Below are positions 1-6,627 of a stretch of DNA of 8,786 nucleotides, piece by piece (position 1 is the stretch's first letter; every line of letters starts with the position of its first letter). Source of the stretch: Phycisphaerales bacterium. GTDB lineage: Bacteria; Planctomycetota; Phycisphaerae; SM23-33. The notes beneath the pieces are model-generated. The model was given only the letters and a program-made list of their open reading frames with translations, did no database searches and was not told the DNA's origin. A program made the translations under genes and the position numbers. The DNA lies in contig PMBX01000024.1 of assembly GCA_003153915.1 (NCBI GenBank), positions 1 through 8,786 on the forward strand, read 5' to 3'.

Positions 1-485
1 CGGATGATCCGCCGCTGGTCGTTGGGATGGATCCGCCGCGCAGCTTCAGCGTCCACGATTGACAATTCGTGGTGCAGCGCGGCCCATCCCTCCGCCGCCG
101 CGCGGGCCTTGAGGGCGGCGCGAACGGCAGGGTCGCCGCCAGGCCCCTCAAAGAGGCCCTCCGACAGGGCCTTGATGTACAGGCTGGTTCCTCCCACCGC
201 CAGGGGGATCGCACCGGCTTGGGCGATGCTCGCGACGGCATGGTCGGCGAGGGCGACATACTGGGCAACGGAGAAGCTATCGCTTGGTTCCACCACGTCG
301 ATGCAGTGATAAGCGACGGCGGCGCGATCCTCCGCCGATGGCTTGGCCGTGCCGATGTCCATCCTGCGGTAAACCTTCATCGAATCGACGCTGACGATCT
401 GTCCGCCGACTCGCCGGGCGATCTCACGGGCGATGGCGCCCTTTCCGACGGCAGTGCAACCCAGGATGAAATACAACTTCGTCAC
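1..485 (-). CDS. miaA: tRNA dimethylallyltransferase (MiaA), N-terminal 161 residues, cut by window edge
   Basis: MiaA transfers a dimethylallyl group from DMAPP to N6 of A37 in tRNAs that read UNN codons; it acts in the cytoplasm. The translation begins (M)TKLYFILGCTAVGKG and holds the family blocks in order: a P-loop at residues 9-16, VSVDSMKVYRRMDIGTAKPS (31-50, with the conserved Asp34), an HCIDVVEP block near 60-67, VGGTSLYIKAL (97-107, with the catalytic-type Thr100), and DAEAARRIHPNDQRRI (145-160). The start is GTG at 485, with GGGGAG 9 nt upstream; no ATG start is available, so ATG-only gene finders would miss it. The P-loop reads GCTAVGKG, so Gly16 replaces the usual Ser/Thr that helps bind magnesium. 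The gene begins 31 bp after the RND pump on the same strand and is probably cotranscribed with it. The C-terminal half lies outside the window. The family assignment is secure. Confidence 0.95.
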   Translation of the reverse strand, partial: MTKLYFILGCTAVGKGAIAREIARRVGGQIVSVDSMKVYRRMDIGTAKPSAEDRAAVAYHCIDVVEPSDSFSVAQYVALADHAVASIAQAGAIPLAVGGTSLYIKALSEGLFEGPGGDPAVRAALKARAAAEGWAALHHELSIVDAEAARRIHPNDQRRII

Positions 486-494
486 GAGCGAATT

Positions 495-500
495 CTCCCC
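495..500 (-). promoter_or_regulatory. Ribosome binding site of miaA
   Basis: On the minus strand GGGGAG lies 9 nt before GTG 485. It supports the GTG as the true start of miaA, since no ATG in that frame fits the N-terminus of the family. Confidence 0.65.
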
Positions 501-516
501 GCCGGCGCCGAAAGGT

Positions 517-3500
517 TCAAGCGGAAGGCGTTTGACCAGGCGCCGCCGCATCCTCGGATACAGGCTGCTTCAATCCGCCAAACCCCCATCGTGCAATGAT
601 GCGGTATAGCGACACATAGAGCGTCGGCACGACAACCAGCGTCAGCACCGTCGCGGAAGTCAGCCCGAAGATGACGGCGACGGCCATGTTGCGCCACAAC
701 TCGCTGGACTCGCTGCGGGTGGCCAGTGTGAAGGTGTGGAAGTCGAAACTGACGCCAAAGGCCATCGGGATCAGGCCCATGATCGTCGTGCCTGCCGTAA
801 GGAGCACCGGACGCAGGCGGGTGGCCCCGGCCTCCACGGAGGCGGCGATGAGGTCCATCCCGCGGGCCTGTAACAGCCGCGTGTAATCCAGCAGCACGAT
901 GGCGTTGGTCACCACCACCCCCGCCAGGCAGATGATGGCGATGCCCGTCATTATCACGCTGAAGGGCATGTTAAAGGCGATCAGGCCCGCCAGCACCCCC
1001 ACCAGCGACAGCGCCACCGTGGTCATGATGATCGCCGGGACCAGCAGCGTGTTGAACTGCGCCACGAGGATCAACACGATCATCAGGCAGCCGATCACGA
1101 AGGCCCTGCCCAGGAAAACCGCGGCCTTGTCCTGCTCTTCCTTCTCCCCGGCGTAGCGGATTTCGTATCCGCCGGTGGGCAGTTCCAGCCCGGCCAGGCG
1201 AGTCTGAACGTCCCGGAGCACGTCCGAGCCGAGCCGGCCCTCGGCGCCGGCGGTGACGGTCACCACCCGCCGCTGGTTGACTCGGTTGATCGTTCCGAAA
1301 CCGCCCTTGTAGGAGAATTCCCCAAGCGAACTTAGCGGAATGGCCGAACCGGCGTCGTTGGGCACGCGAAGCCGCAGAATGTCCTCGATGTTGGTCCGCT
1401 GCGTCACCGGCAGGCGGACGGTGATGTCGTACTCGTCGTTGAACTGGCGATACGTGCCCACCTTGTTTCCAAACACTGCCGTCTTTAGGAAATTGCCCAC
1501 CACGGCGGTGTTGACGCCCAGGAGCATCGCGCGGGAGCGGTCCACTTTGAAGGCCAGTTCCGGCCGCGTGGCTTCCAGGTCGCTGCGCATGTTGACCATG
1601 CCTGGCACGTCGGCCATCAACTTCTTGGCGCGCTGGCAGAGGTCCTGCAAGGTCTTGAAGTCCGGCCCGATAATCCGCACCGTGACGGCTTCTCCGGTTG
1701 GCGGACCCGTCTTCTCCTTGTCCACGGTCACTTCCGCCCCGGCGATGTCGGACAATTCCCGGCGGATCTCGGCGATGATGTCTTCCGATGGATGTGTTCG
1801 GACTTCGTATTCGGGGAACAAAATCGTCACGTTGGCCAGGTGAGGCCCGCCCGTGCCCATGGACAACAGACTGCTCTGGCCGGCCATGCCGACATTGGTC
1901 ACGACGTGTTTCATATAAGGCCGATGTCGCTCGATCCGCCCCTCGACAAGCCGGGCCAGGCGGTCCGACTCCTGGATGCTGGTTCCCTGGGGCAACCGCA
2001 AGTCAACGATGGCGCGTTGCGGATCGGTCTGCGGGAAAAATTCCACGCCCGGGGCGCGCAACACGTACAGCAGTATCGAAGCGACCAGGACCAGCACCGC
2101 CAGCATCAATGTGGTGAAACGATGGGTCATCGCCCCCCTTAAAAACGCCCGATAACGCTCAAAGAACCAGTGCGTCGCCTTCCGTTGCGGAACCTTGCCT
2201 TGCGGGATCATCGCGCAGATGGTGGGATTAATCACCAGCGCCACGAACAGCGAGCAACTGAGCGTGATAATCACCGTTGCCGGCAGATATTTCATGAAAT
2301 TGCCGATAATGCCCGGCCAGAACAGCAACGGGATAAACGCCGCCACCGTCGTCAGCGTGGAGGTGATCACCGGCCAGGCGACCTCGGCGGCTCCCTTCCT
2401 GGCCGCCTCGATCGGCCCGTAACCCAACTGCATATGGCGGTAGATGTTCTCCACGATGACGATGGCGTCGTCCACCAGCCGCCCCACGGCCAGGATGAGG
2501 CTGAACAATACGATCATGTTCAGCGTGTAGCCCATCGCCTGGATAATCGCCAGTCCCATCAGCATACTCAGGGGCAAGGCGACGGCGACAATGGTGCTGA
2601 CCCGCAGGCCCATGAAGACCGCCAACACCACCAGCACCAGGATCGCCCCGGTGATGACGTTGTTTTCCAGGTCGGCCACCATGCGCTTGGTGTCGGCGGA
2701 GCGGTCCATTGTGGTCTCGATCGTCACGCCCTGGGGGGCGATCTTGCGGGCTTGGTCGAGAATGCGGTCAACGGCCTGGGAGATATCCAGGATGTTGGCG
2801 CCCACCCGTTTTTGGATGCTCAACGTGATGCTGGCGGCCCCGTCCAGGCGCGAATACGTCAGGCGGTCCTTGAATGTGTCGCTGACGGTCGCCACGTCGG
2901 ACAGATAGATCGGCTTGCCGTTGCGGACCGTCAGCAGGAGATGATCCACCTCCTCTGGCTCGACGAATTCCGCCGGTACGCGGATGTTGAACTTGGTTCC
3001 CTTCGTCTCCAGCCCCCCGGCAGAGACGTTGACGTTCTCGGAGGGAATCAATCGCATCAGTTCCGGTATCGTCAGGCCGTAGGCGGCCACCCGGTCGGGG
3101 TCGATCTCCAGGCGAATCTCCCGCTCTAATGCGCCCAGAATCTCGCACGTCAGCACGCCGGGGACCACCTCGATGTAGTCCTGCAACTCATCGGCCATCG
3201 CCTTGAGGCGGACCGGCGAGATAGTCCCGGAGATGTTGACGTAGATGATGGGAAGTTCCCCGACATTGATTTCGGCGATGGCGGGTTCCTCGGCTTCGAT
3301 GGGCAGGTCGGCCTTGGCCTGGTCCACCTTGTCGCGGACATATTGGAGGGCGTCCTCCACCCTCACGTCGGGCAGGAATTCAATGACAATGAAGGATAGG
3401 CCCTCGATGCTGGAGGAGCGGATTTCCTTTACTCCCTTGAGGCCGGCGAGCTTCTTCTCGATCTTCATGGTCACGGAGGACTCGATGTCCTCGGGAGAGA

Positions 3501-3660
3501 CGCCCTCGTAAGGGGTGGAGATCAGCAGAATGGGAATGGGCACGTCCGGGGCGGCCTCGCGAGGCAAGGTCGCGTAGCTGAAGATTCCGCCGACGATAAT
3601 CAGGAAGGTCAAAACCCCCACCGTCGTGCGGTTCCGGATGGCGATATCGGTCAGGATCAC
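517..3660 (-). CDS. RND-family multidrug efflux permease (AcrB/HAE1-like), 1047 aa
   Basis: This is a proton-driven inner-membrane pump that takes substrates from the periplasm or membrane and passes them to an outer-membrane channel through an adaptor. Length and layout are those of a full RND trimer subunit. TM1 is near residues 12-30, followed by the porter-domain opening PREAAPDVPIPILLISTPYE (33-52). TM2-6 occupy about 336-480, with the proton-relay motif VGRLVDDAIVIVEN (392-405) carrying Asp397/Asp398. TM7 is near 515-535, a second porter/docking region spans 540-845, and TM8-12 run from about 850 to 1020. At the TM10 site where AcrB has Lys940, this protein reads VVVTNAIVLLDY, so Thr918 replaces the lysine. 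I chose GTG 3660: AAAGG lies 6 nt upstream, it is 10 bp after the adaptor stop, and the protein then starts directly with the cytoplasmic end and TM1. An ATG at 3753 would add 31 low-complexity residues overlapping the adaptor gene. Substrate cannot be deduced. Confidence 0.95.
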   Translation of the reverse strand: MILTDIAIRNRTTVGVLTFLIIVGGIFSYATLPREAAPDVPIPILLISTPYEGVSPEDIESSVTMKIEKKLAGLKGVKEIRSSSIEGLSFIVIEFLPDVRVEDALQYVRDKVDQAKADLPIEAEEPAIAEINVGELPIIYVNISGTISPVRLKAMADELQDYIEVVPGVLTCEILGALEREIRLEIDPDRVAAYGLTIPELMRLIPSENVNVSAGGLETKGTKFNIRVPAEFVEPEEVDHLLLTVRNGKPIYLSDVATVSDTFKDRLTYSRLDGAASITLSIQKRVGANILDISQAVDRILDQARKIAPQGVTIETTMDRSADTKRMVADLENNVITGAILVLVVLAVFMGLRVSTIVAVALPLSMLMGLAIIQAMGYTLNMIVLFSLILAVGRLVDDAIVIVENIYRHMQLGYGPIEAARKGAAEVAWPVITSTLTTVAAFIPLLFWPGIIGNFMKYLPATVIITLSCSLFVALVINPTICAMIPQGKVPQRKATHWFFERYRAFLRGAMTHRFTTLMLAVLVLVASILLYVLRAPGVEFFPQTDPQRAIVDLRLPQGTSIQESDRLARLVEGRIERHRPYMKHVVTNVGMAGQSSLLSMGTGGPHLANVTILFPEYEVRTHPSEDIIAEIRRELSDIAGAEVTVDKEKTGPPTGEAVTVRIIGPDFKTLQDLCQRAKKLMADVPGMVNMRSDLEATRPELAFKVDRSRAMLLGVNTAVVGNFLKTAVFGNKVGTYRQFNDEYDITVRLPVTQRTNIEDILRLRVPNDAGSAIPLSSLGEFSYKGGFGTINRVNQRRVVTVTAGAEGRLGSDVLRDVQTRLAGLELPTGGYEIRYAGEKEEQDKAAVFLGRAFVIGCLMIVLILVAQFNTLLVPAIIMTTVALSLVGVLAGLIAFNMPFSVIMTGIAIICLAGVVVTNAIVLLDYTRLLQARGMDLIAASVEAGATRLRPVLLTAGTTIMGLIPMAFGVSFDFHTFTLATRSESSELWRNMAVAVIFGLTSATVLTLVVVPTLYVSLYRIIARWGFGGLKQPVSEDAAAPGQTPSA

Positions 3661-3666
3661 CGTCGG

Positions 3667-3671
3667 CCTTT
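3667..3671 (-). promoter_or_regulatory. Ribosome binding site of the RND permease
   Basis: AAAGG on the minus strand, 6 nt before GTG 3660 and touching the adaptor stop codon. It decides the start in favour of GTG 3660 over the upstream ATG at 3753 and suggests translational coupling to the adaptor. Confidence 0.55.
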
Positions 3672-4795
3672 CATTGGCTTTCCACGATGTTGACCCGCTG
3701 GCCCGCTCCGACGTACCGTTGCCCGGTCGTGATGAGCTTGTCGCCGGGGGCAAGCCCCCCGGTCACCTGGACGCTGCGGCCTAGCAGGATGCCCAGGGTG
3801 ACTGGCCGATTCCGGGCCTTTCCGTCCTCGACAACATAGACCTCCCTGCCGCTTTCCAGGGGGATCACGGCCTCCAGCGGAACGAGGATCACATCTTTGA
3901 GGACACGTCGGGTAAGGCGCACGCCGACGAATTGGCCGCTCCGCAGGAGTTTCCTGGAATTGTCGACGACGATCTCGACGCGAGTAGTGCGAGTCTTCTC
4001 GTCGGCCAATTCGCTGATATACCCGATCTTTCCCGTCAGCGTGCGAGGAGGTTCCTCCGACAGCAGGATGGTCTCCTCCCCTCCGACGGTAAGTTGTTGC
4101 ACGTCGTGCTGCGGGACGTTGACCACGACCTTGGCGCTGGCCATGTCAACGATCTCGGCGACCAGGTCGCCTTCCCGAAGGTATTCGCCCACCTCCACGG
4201 GGATACGGTTGAGCACGCCGCCCACCGGGGCGACGACGACGGCCCGGTCGAGTCGCGCCTTGATCTCGTCATAGACCGCCCCGCTGGCAGCGGACTTGGT
4301 CCGCGCCCGGTCCAATTCGCTGGCTGTCGCCACGCCGCGCGCCTGGAGGTCGGCGACCTGGTCGTATTCCCGCTTGTCGAACTCCGCCTGCGCACGTTCC
4401 CTCTGCGCCTGGGCGAGCAACAGGTCGGTGTTGAGGAACACCAGCTTGTCTCCGGCGCGGCAGGGGGCGCCTTCTTCGGCGTCGATCTTTTCGATCCTTC
4501 CGGCCACCTCGCTGGAAACCCTCACCACGCGATCGGGTTCGACCGTCCCATCCATGTCGAATGTGTCCGGCAGCGCCGCTATCGGTTGGACCACCTGCAC
4601 CTGGACGTTGACGGGGAGAACCTCGACCGCTCGAACTTGGTGGCCGCCGAACATGGCCCGGATCGACAATATCGCCGACAAGATCAACACAAGAAGTATC
4701 GCCGGACCAAGGATCATCACGACAAGCAGCCTTCGCGGTTTTTTTCCGCCGCCTTCGAGTCCGCCGGTGTTGCCCTGTTCTTGATTCTCCATCAT
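3671..4795 (-). CDS. RND efflux periplasmic adaptor subunit (HlyD/AcrA-type membrane fusion protein), 374 aa
   Basis: Membrane fusion protein that links the RND permease to an outer-membrane duct. A short charged, Gly-rich cytoplasmic N-terminus is followed by one membrane anchor at about residues 23-45; no lipobox Cys is seen, so it is a membrane-anchored rather than lipid-anchored adaptor. The first half of the barrel-sandwich (lipoyl-like) domain is near 84-122 (VRVSSEVAGRIEKIDAEEGA at 91-110). An alpha-helical hairpin rich in Ala/Arg/Glu/Gln spans about 125-183. The second lipoyl half follows (VVVAPVGGVLNRIPVEVGEY, 186-205), then the beta-barrel (220-300) and membrane-proximal domain (300-372, including LAPGDKLITTGQRYVGAGQRV). 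The ATG start shares four bases (ATGA) with the TetR stop, with GGGAGG 12 nt upstream. A second ATG follows directly, so the start could shift by one codon. The permease follows 10 bp downstream, so the two form one pump. Confidence 0.94.
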   Translation of the reverse strand: MMENQEQGNTGGLEGGGKKPRRLLVVMILGPAILLVLILSAILSIRAMFGGHQVRAVEVLPVNVQVQVVQPIAALPDTFDMDGTVEPDRVVRVSSEVAGRIEKIDAEEGAPCRAGDKLVFLNTDLLLAQAQRERAQAEFDKREYDQVADLQARGVATASELDRARTKSAASGAVYDEIKARLDRAVVVAPVGGVLNRIPVEVGEYLREGDLVAEIVDMASAKVVVNVPQHDVQQLTVGGEETILLSEEPPRTLTGKIGYISELADEKTRTTRVEIVVDNSRKLLRSGQFVGVRLTRRVLKDVILVPLEAVIPLESGREVYVVEDGKARNRPVTLGILLGRSVQVTGGLAPGDKLITTGQRYVGAGQRVNIVESQ

Positions 4796-5439
4796 GATGT
4801 CACCGCGCCTCCCAGGTCCAACGCGCCGGAACCGCCCTTGGCGGCCAGGGCGGCAAAGATTCCTCGCTTCAGGCCGGCAAGGAATTCGTCGCTGATGTCA
4901 ATCCCCACGTCGAGAATACATTGGATCTCGATACCGTCCAGGATCGCCAGGATCAGCGACGCAGCCAGCGGGCCGTCGAACTGCCTGGCGAACTCCCCCC
5001 GCGCGGCGCCCTGGGCGAGCACGGCGGCGATCCTGTCCCGCCACCGCCCGTAGGCCAGGCGATATGCCTCCGCCACCTGGCCTTGTTGTTCCCTTGCCGC
5101 GGTGGCCCAGCACTCCAGCACCAGCCGGCCTATCCGCCGGTGATGTCCCAGCCGCTGCGACCAGAAGTCCAGCAGCTTGTCCAATTTCTCAACGGCCGAG
5201 CCGGAACCCTCCAACAGCGGGGCTGCATCCGCCTCGGCAACGGTGACCGTGGCGGAAAAGACATGCTGGAACAGATCGTGCTTGCTGGTGAAATAGTTGT
5301 AGATGCTCCCCTTGGAGATTCCGGCCTCGGCGGCGACGGACTCCATCGTCGTGGCCGCATAACCGGAGGCGTCAAATGCCCTCACCGCAGCAGCCAGTAT
5401 CGCCTTACGTCGCTCGGCCATTTCGGGAGTCTCAGCCAA
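4792..5439 (-). CDS. TetR/AcrR-family transcriptional repressor, first gene of the efflux operon, 215 aa
   Basis: A dimeric one-component repressor: an N-terminal helix-turn-helix binds DNA and a variable C-terminal all-helical domain binds a ligand. The TetR_N domain covers about residues 10-56: an AILAAAVRAFDASGY helix followed by the HTH TTMESVAAEAGISKGSIYNYF (30-50) and SKHDLF. The C-terminal part (60-205) is helical, with no recognisable ligand signature. The start is TTG 5439, with a strong AAGGAG 7 nt upstream. The first in-frame ATG (5421) has no Shine-Dalgarno sequence, though it would still include the HTH. The stop overlaps the adaptor ATG (ATGA), so regulator and pump are translationally coupled. 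A perfect TetR-type inverted repeat lies about 116 bp upstream at the predicted promoter, so the operon is probably autoregulated. The inducing compound is unknown. Confidence 0.93.
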   Translation of the reverse strand: MAETPEMAERRKAILAAAVRAFDASGYAATTMESVAAEAGISKGSIYNYFTSKHDLFQHVFSATVTVAEADAAPLLEGSGSAVEKLDKLLDFWSQRLGHHRRIGRLVLECWATAAREQQGQVAEAYRLAYGRWRDRIAAVLAQGAARGEFARQFDGPLAASLILAILDGIEIQCILDVGIDISDEFLAGLKRGIFAALAAKGGSGALDLGGAVTS

Positions 5440-5446
5440 CTCCAGG

Positions 5447-5452
5447 CTCCTT
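5447..5452 (-). promoter_or_regulatory. Ribosome binding site of the tetR-type gene (fixes the TTG start)
   Basis: AAGGAG on the minus strand, 7 nt before TTG 5439. No such sequence precedes the in-frame ATG at 5421, so this site is the main reason to accept TTG as the start. Confidence 0.7.
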
Positions 5453-5472
5453 ACTTTCTCCGCAAATGCTTA

Positions 5473-5483
5473 ATATGCCATAT
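5473..5483. repeat. Short AT-rich palindrome in the tetR leader
   Basis: ATATG-C-CATAT, 5 bp arms around one base, in a run of AT-rich sequence about 35 bp before the tetR-type start. It stands out against GC-rich surroundings. It could be part of a second promoter or a minor protein site, but no well-spaced -35 was found, so no function is assigned. Confidence 0.25.
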
Positions 5484-5554
5484 ATACGCGACTTACATCT
5501 CATAACCACATCTGTACGCCGTCACCAACCCTGTGTATTGAAGACAACCTGCCA

Positions 5555-5576
5555 AGTGACTGACTGGTCAGTCACT
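5555..5576. promoter_or_regulatory. Probable TetR-family operator (perfect inverted repeat)
   Basis: Arms AGTGACTGAC and GTCAGTCACT are exact reverse complements separated by TG, giving a 22 bp site. Its core has the form TGAnTGA-N4-TCAnTCA, the layout of known TetR-family operators such as that of Bacillus FadR. It begins 6 nt after the -10 element of the predicted minus-strand promoter, covering the expected transcription start. A bound repressor dimer there would block transcription of the tetR-adaptor-permease operon. That the neighbouring regulator binds it is inferred from position and form. Confidence 0.8.
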
Positions 5577-5582
5577 GATTCT

Positions 5583-5611
5583 ATCCTAAGCCGCTTTCCC
5601 ATAGAAAACAA
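5583..5611 (-). promoter_or_regulatory. Predicted sigma70-like promoter of the efflux operon
   Basis: On the minus strand, -35 TTGTTT (5611-5606) and -10 TAGGAT (5588-5583) are separated by exactly 17 bp. The hexamers are only partial matches (3/6 and 4/6). Spacing and the adjoining operator raise the likelihood. Transcription would start at about 5576 and leave a leader of roughly 135 nt before TTG 5439. Confidence 0.45.
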
Positions 5612-5753
5612 CTCTATTGTCAATGTTTCGCCATGTTTGCTCCCCAACTTGAGATCCTTCGATATCGCCACATGTCGATCCGTGGGAGGCGGACAAACGC
5701 GAAGTTGGCGGGATCCGCATTGAGGATTCCGAAGGCAACGCATGACGTGTCTT
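5612..5753. other. Non-coding part of the divergent intergenic region, nothing recognised
   Basis: This stretch lies between the minus-strand promoter and the plus-strand control region. I see no conserved coding frame, strong hairpin followed by a T run, riboswitch-like structure or tRNA. A short minus-strand open frame of 92 codons (5800-5522) crosses it, but it looks random and would run through both the promoter and the operator. A TTGACA-like hexamer occurs near 5617-5622 on the minus strand but has no -10 at a usable distance. Confidence 0.4.
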
Positions 5754-5786
5754 CCCGCGGGGCTTGAGAGTAACGCCCGCCCGCGG
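5754..5786. repeat. GC-rich repeat pair flanking the plus-strand -35 element
   Basis: CCCGCGG occurs at 5754-5760 and again at 5780-5786. Because the first copy extends to the palindrome CCCGCGGG, the pair can also be read as an inverted repeat (CCGCGGG 5755-5761 with CCCGCGG 5780-5786). The copies bracket TTGAGA (5764-5769) and abut TAGCAT (5787-5792). It could be an operator or a chance product of GC-rich sequence. Confidence 0.35.
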
Positions 5787-5792
5787 TAGCAT
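5764..5792 (+). promoter_or_regulatory. Predicted promoter of the HTH-EIIA gene
   Basis: -35 TTGAGA (5764-5769, 5/6 match to consensus) and -10 TAGCAT (5787-5792, 4/6) are separated by 17 bp. Transcription would start near 5799, giving a leader of about 60 nt to ATG 5859. The motif match is good, but it rests on sequence alone. Confidence 0.45.
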
Positions 5793-5858
5793 CGTCGCAC
5801 GCTGTTATTGGGGCAGGACCGACGCCCGCCCCGCCCCGCCGGTTGAGTGGATTTACAA

Positions 5859-6572
5859 ATGCCTCGTGAACGAATGAGCGAGCAGCAGGTTGCCGCTTAC
5901 CTGCACATGGACCTCCGCGAAGTGGTCAAGCTGGCCTCGCGCGGGCGAATCCCTTGTCAGAAGGTCCGTGGCAAATTCGCGTTCACCAAGTCCGATGTCG
6001 ATCACTGGGTGGAGGCCCAGATGCACACCATGGACCGGGATCGCCTGGCCAAGATCGAAAAGGGCGTCAGCGCCCACCACGGCTTCGACGCGGAAGCCCT
6101 GCTGGTCGTCCCGCTGATTCCCCCCAACGGCCTGGCCGTGCCGCTGAAGGCCAAGACGCGCGATGCCGTCATTCGCGGCCTGGCCGATCTGGCGTGCCGG
6201 GCGGAACTGGTCTATGACCGTGACCTGCTGGTTAGGGAAATCCGCGACCGCGAGGAGCTATGCTCGACGGCACTGGCGCCGGGCGTGGCCCTGCCGCATC
6301 CGCGCCACCCGCTGCCCTACGACATCTCGGCCAGTTTTATCACCGTTGGCCTGACCACCAGCGGAATCCCCTACGGGGCAACCGACGGATCGCTGACGAG
6401 GTTGTTCTTCCTGATCTGCTGCAAGGACGACCGCACGCACCTTCACGTCCTGGCGCGGCTGGGGCAGATGTTGCACGGGCCTGCGGTCATCGAGGAGCTT
6501 TGCTCGGCCCGCGGCGCCGAGGAATTGGCCACGATGCTGCGGAACCGCGAAGAGGCCGCGCTAGGCGCATGA
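5859..6572 (+). CDS. Helix-turn-helix (excisionase/MerR-like) protein fused to a PTS EIIA domain (fructose/PtsN type), 237 aa
   Basis: The N-terminal 55 residues form an excisionase-like DNA-binding fold: MSEQQVAAYLHMDLREVVKL (6-25), then ASRGRIPCQKVRGKFAFTKSD, with the wing read-out typical of this family, and DVDHWV. A linker (56-85) leads to a PTS EIIA type-2 domain at about 86-230. Its active-site block reads REELCSTALAPGVALPHPRH (131-150); His147 matches the phospho-accepting histidine of PtsN and fructose EIIA (consensus IPHG). There is no membrane segment, so it is cytosolic. It probably senses phosphoryl flow and acts on DNA or partners rather than carrying sugar, as no EIIB/EIIC is nearby. 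Start choice: ATG 5859 has a weak GAGTGG 8 nt upstream; GTG 5847 and ATG 5874 are alternatives that do not change the domains. It is divergent from the efflux operon; the downstream membrane protein follows after 55 bp and may share its transcript. Domain calls are firm; the role is inferred. Confidence 0.88.
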   Translation: MPRERMSEQQVAAYLHMDLREVVKLASRGRIPCQKVRGKFAFTKSDVDHWVEAQMHTMDRDRLAKIEKGVSAHHGFDAEALLVVPLIPPNGLAVPLKAKTRDAVIRGLADLACRAELVYDRDLLVREIRDREELCSTALAPGVALPHPRHPLPYDISASFITVGLTTSGIPYGATDGSLTRLFFLICCKDDRTHLHVLARLGQMLHGPAVIEELCSARGAEELATMLRNREEAALGA

Positions 6573-6627
6573 CCGCCGCGGCGGATTCCGCCAAACACGC
6601 GCGTATTATCGCGCAGGGCAGGACTCG

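Noticed and set aside
2170..3129. Plus-strand open frame of 319 codons
   Set aside because: It lies wholly antisense to the RND permease, is extremely rich in His, Gln, Asp and Arg as expected from a reverse frame of a GC-rich gene, and has no recognisable domain.
3661..3753. N-terminal extension of the permease from ATG 3753
   Set aside because: It would overlap the adaptor by 83 bp and add 31 Ser/Pro/Arg-rich residues before TM1. GTG 3660 has a ribosome binding site and correct spacing.
3932..5053. Plus-strand open frame of 373 codons
   Set aside because: It runs antisense across the adaptor and regulator genes, including their overlap, and shows no domain or ribosome binding site. Both minus-strand genes are clear family members.
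5461..5520. Second minus-strand promoter using TATATA near 5481-5486
   Set aside because: No -35-like hexamer lies 16-18 bp upstream, so only the AT-rich palindrome was recorded.
5522..5800. Minus-strand open frame of 92 codons in the divergent gap
   Set aside because: It would cover both the promoter and the operator, has no family resemblance and looks like random sequence.
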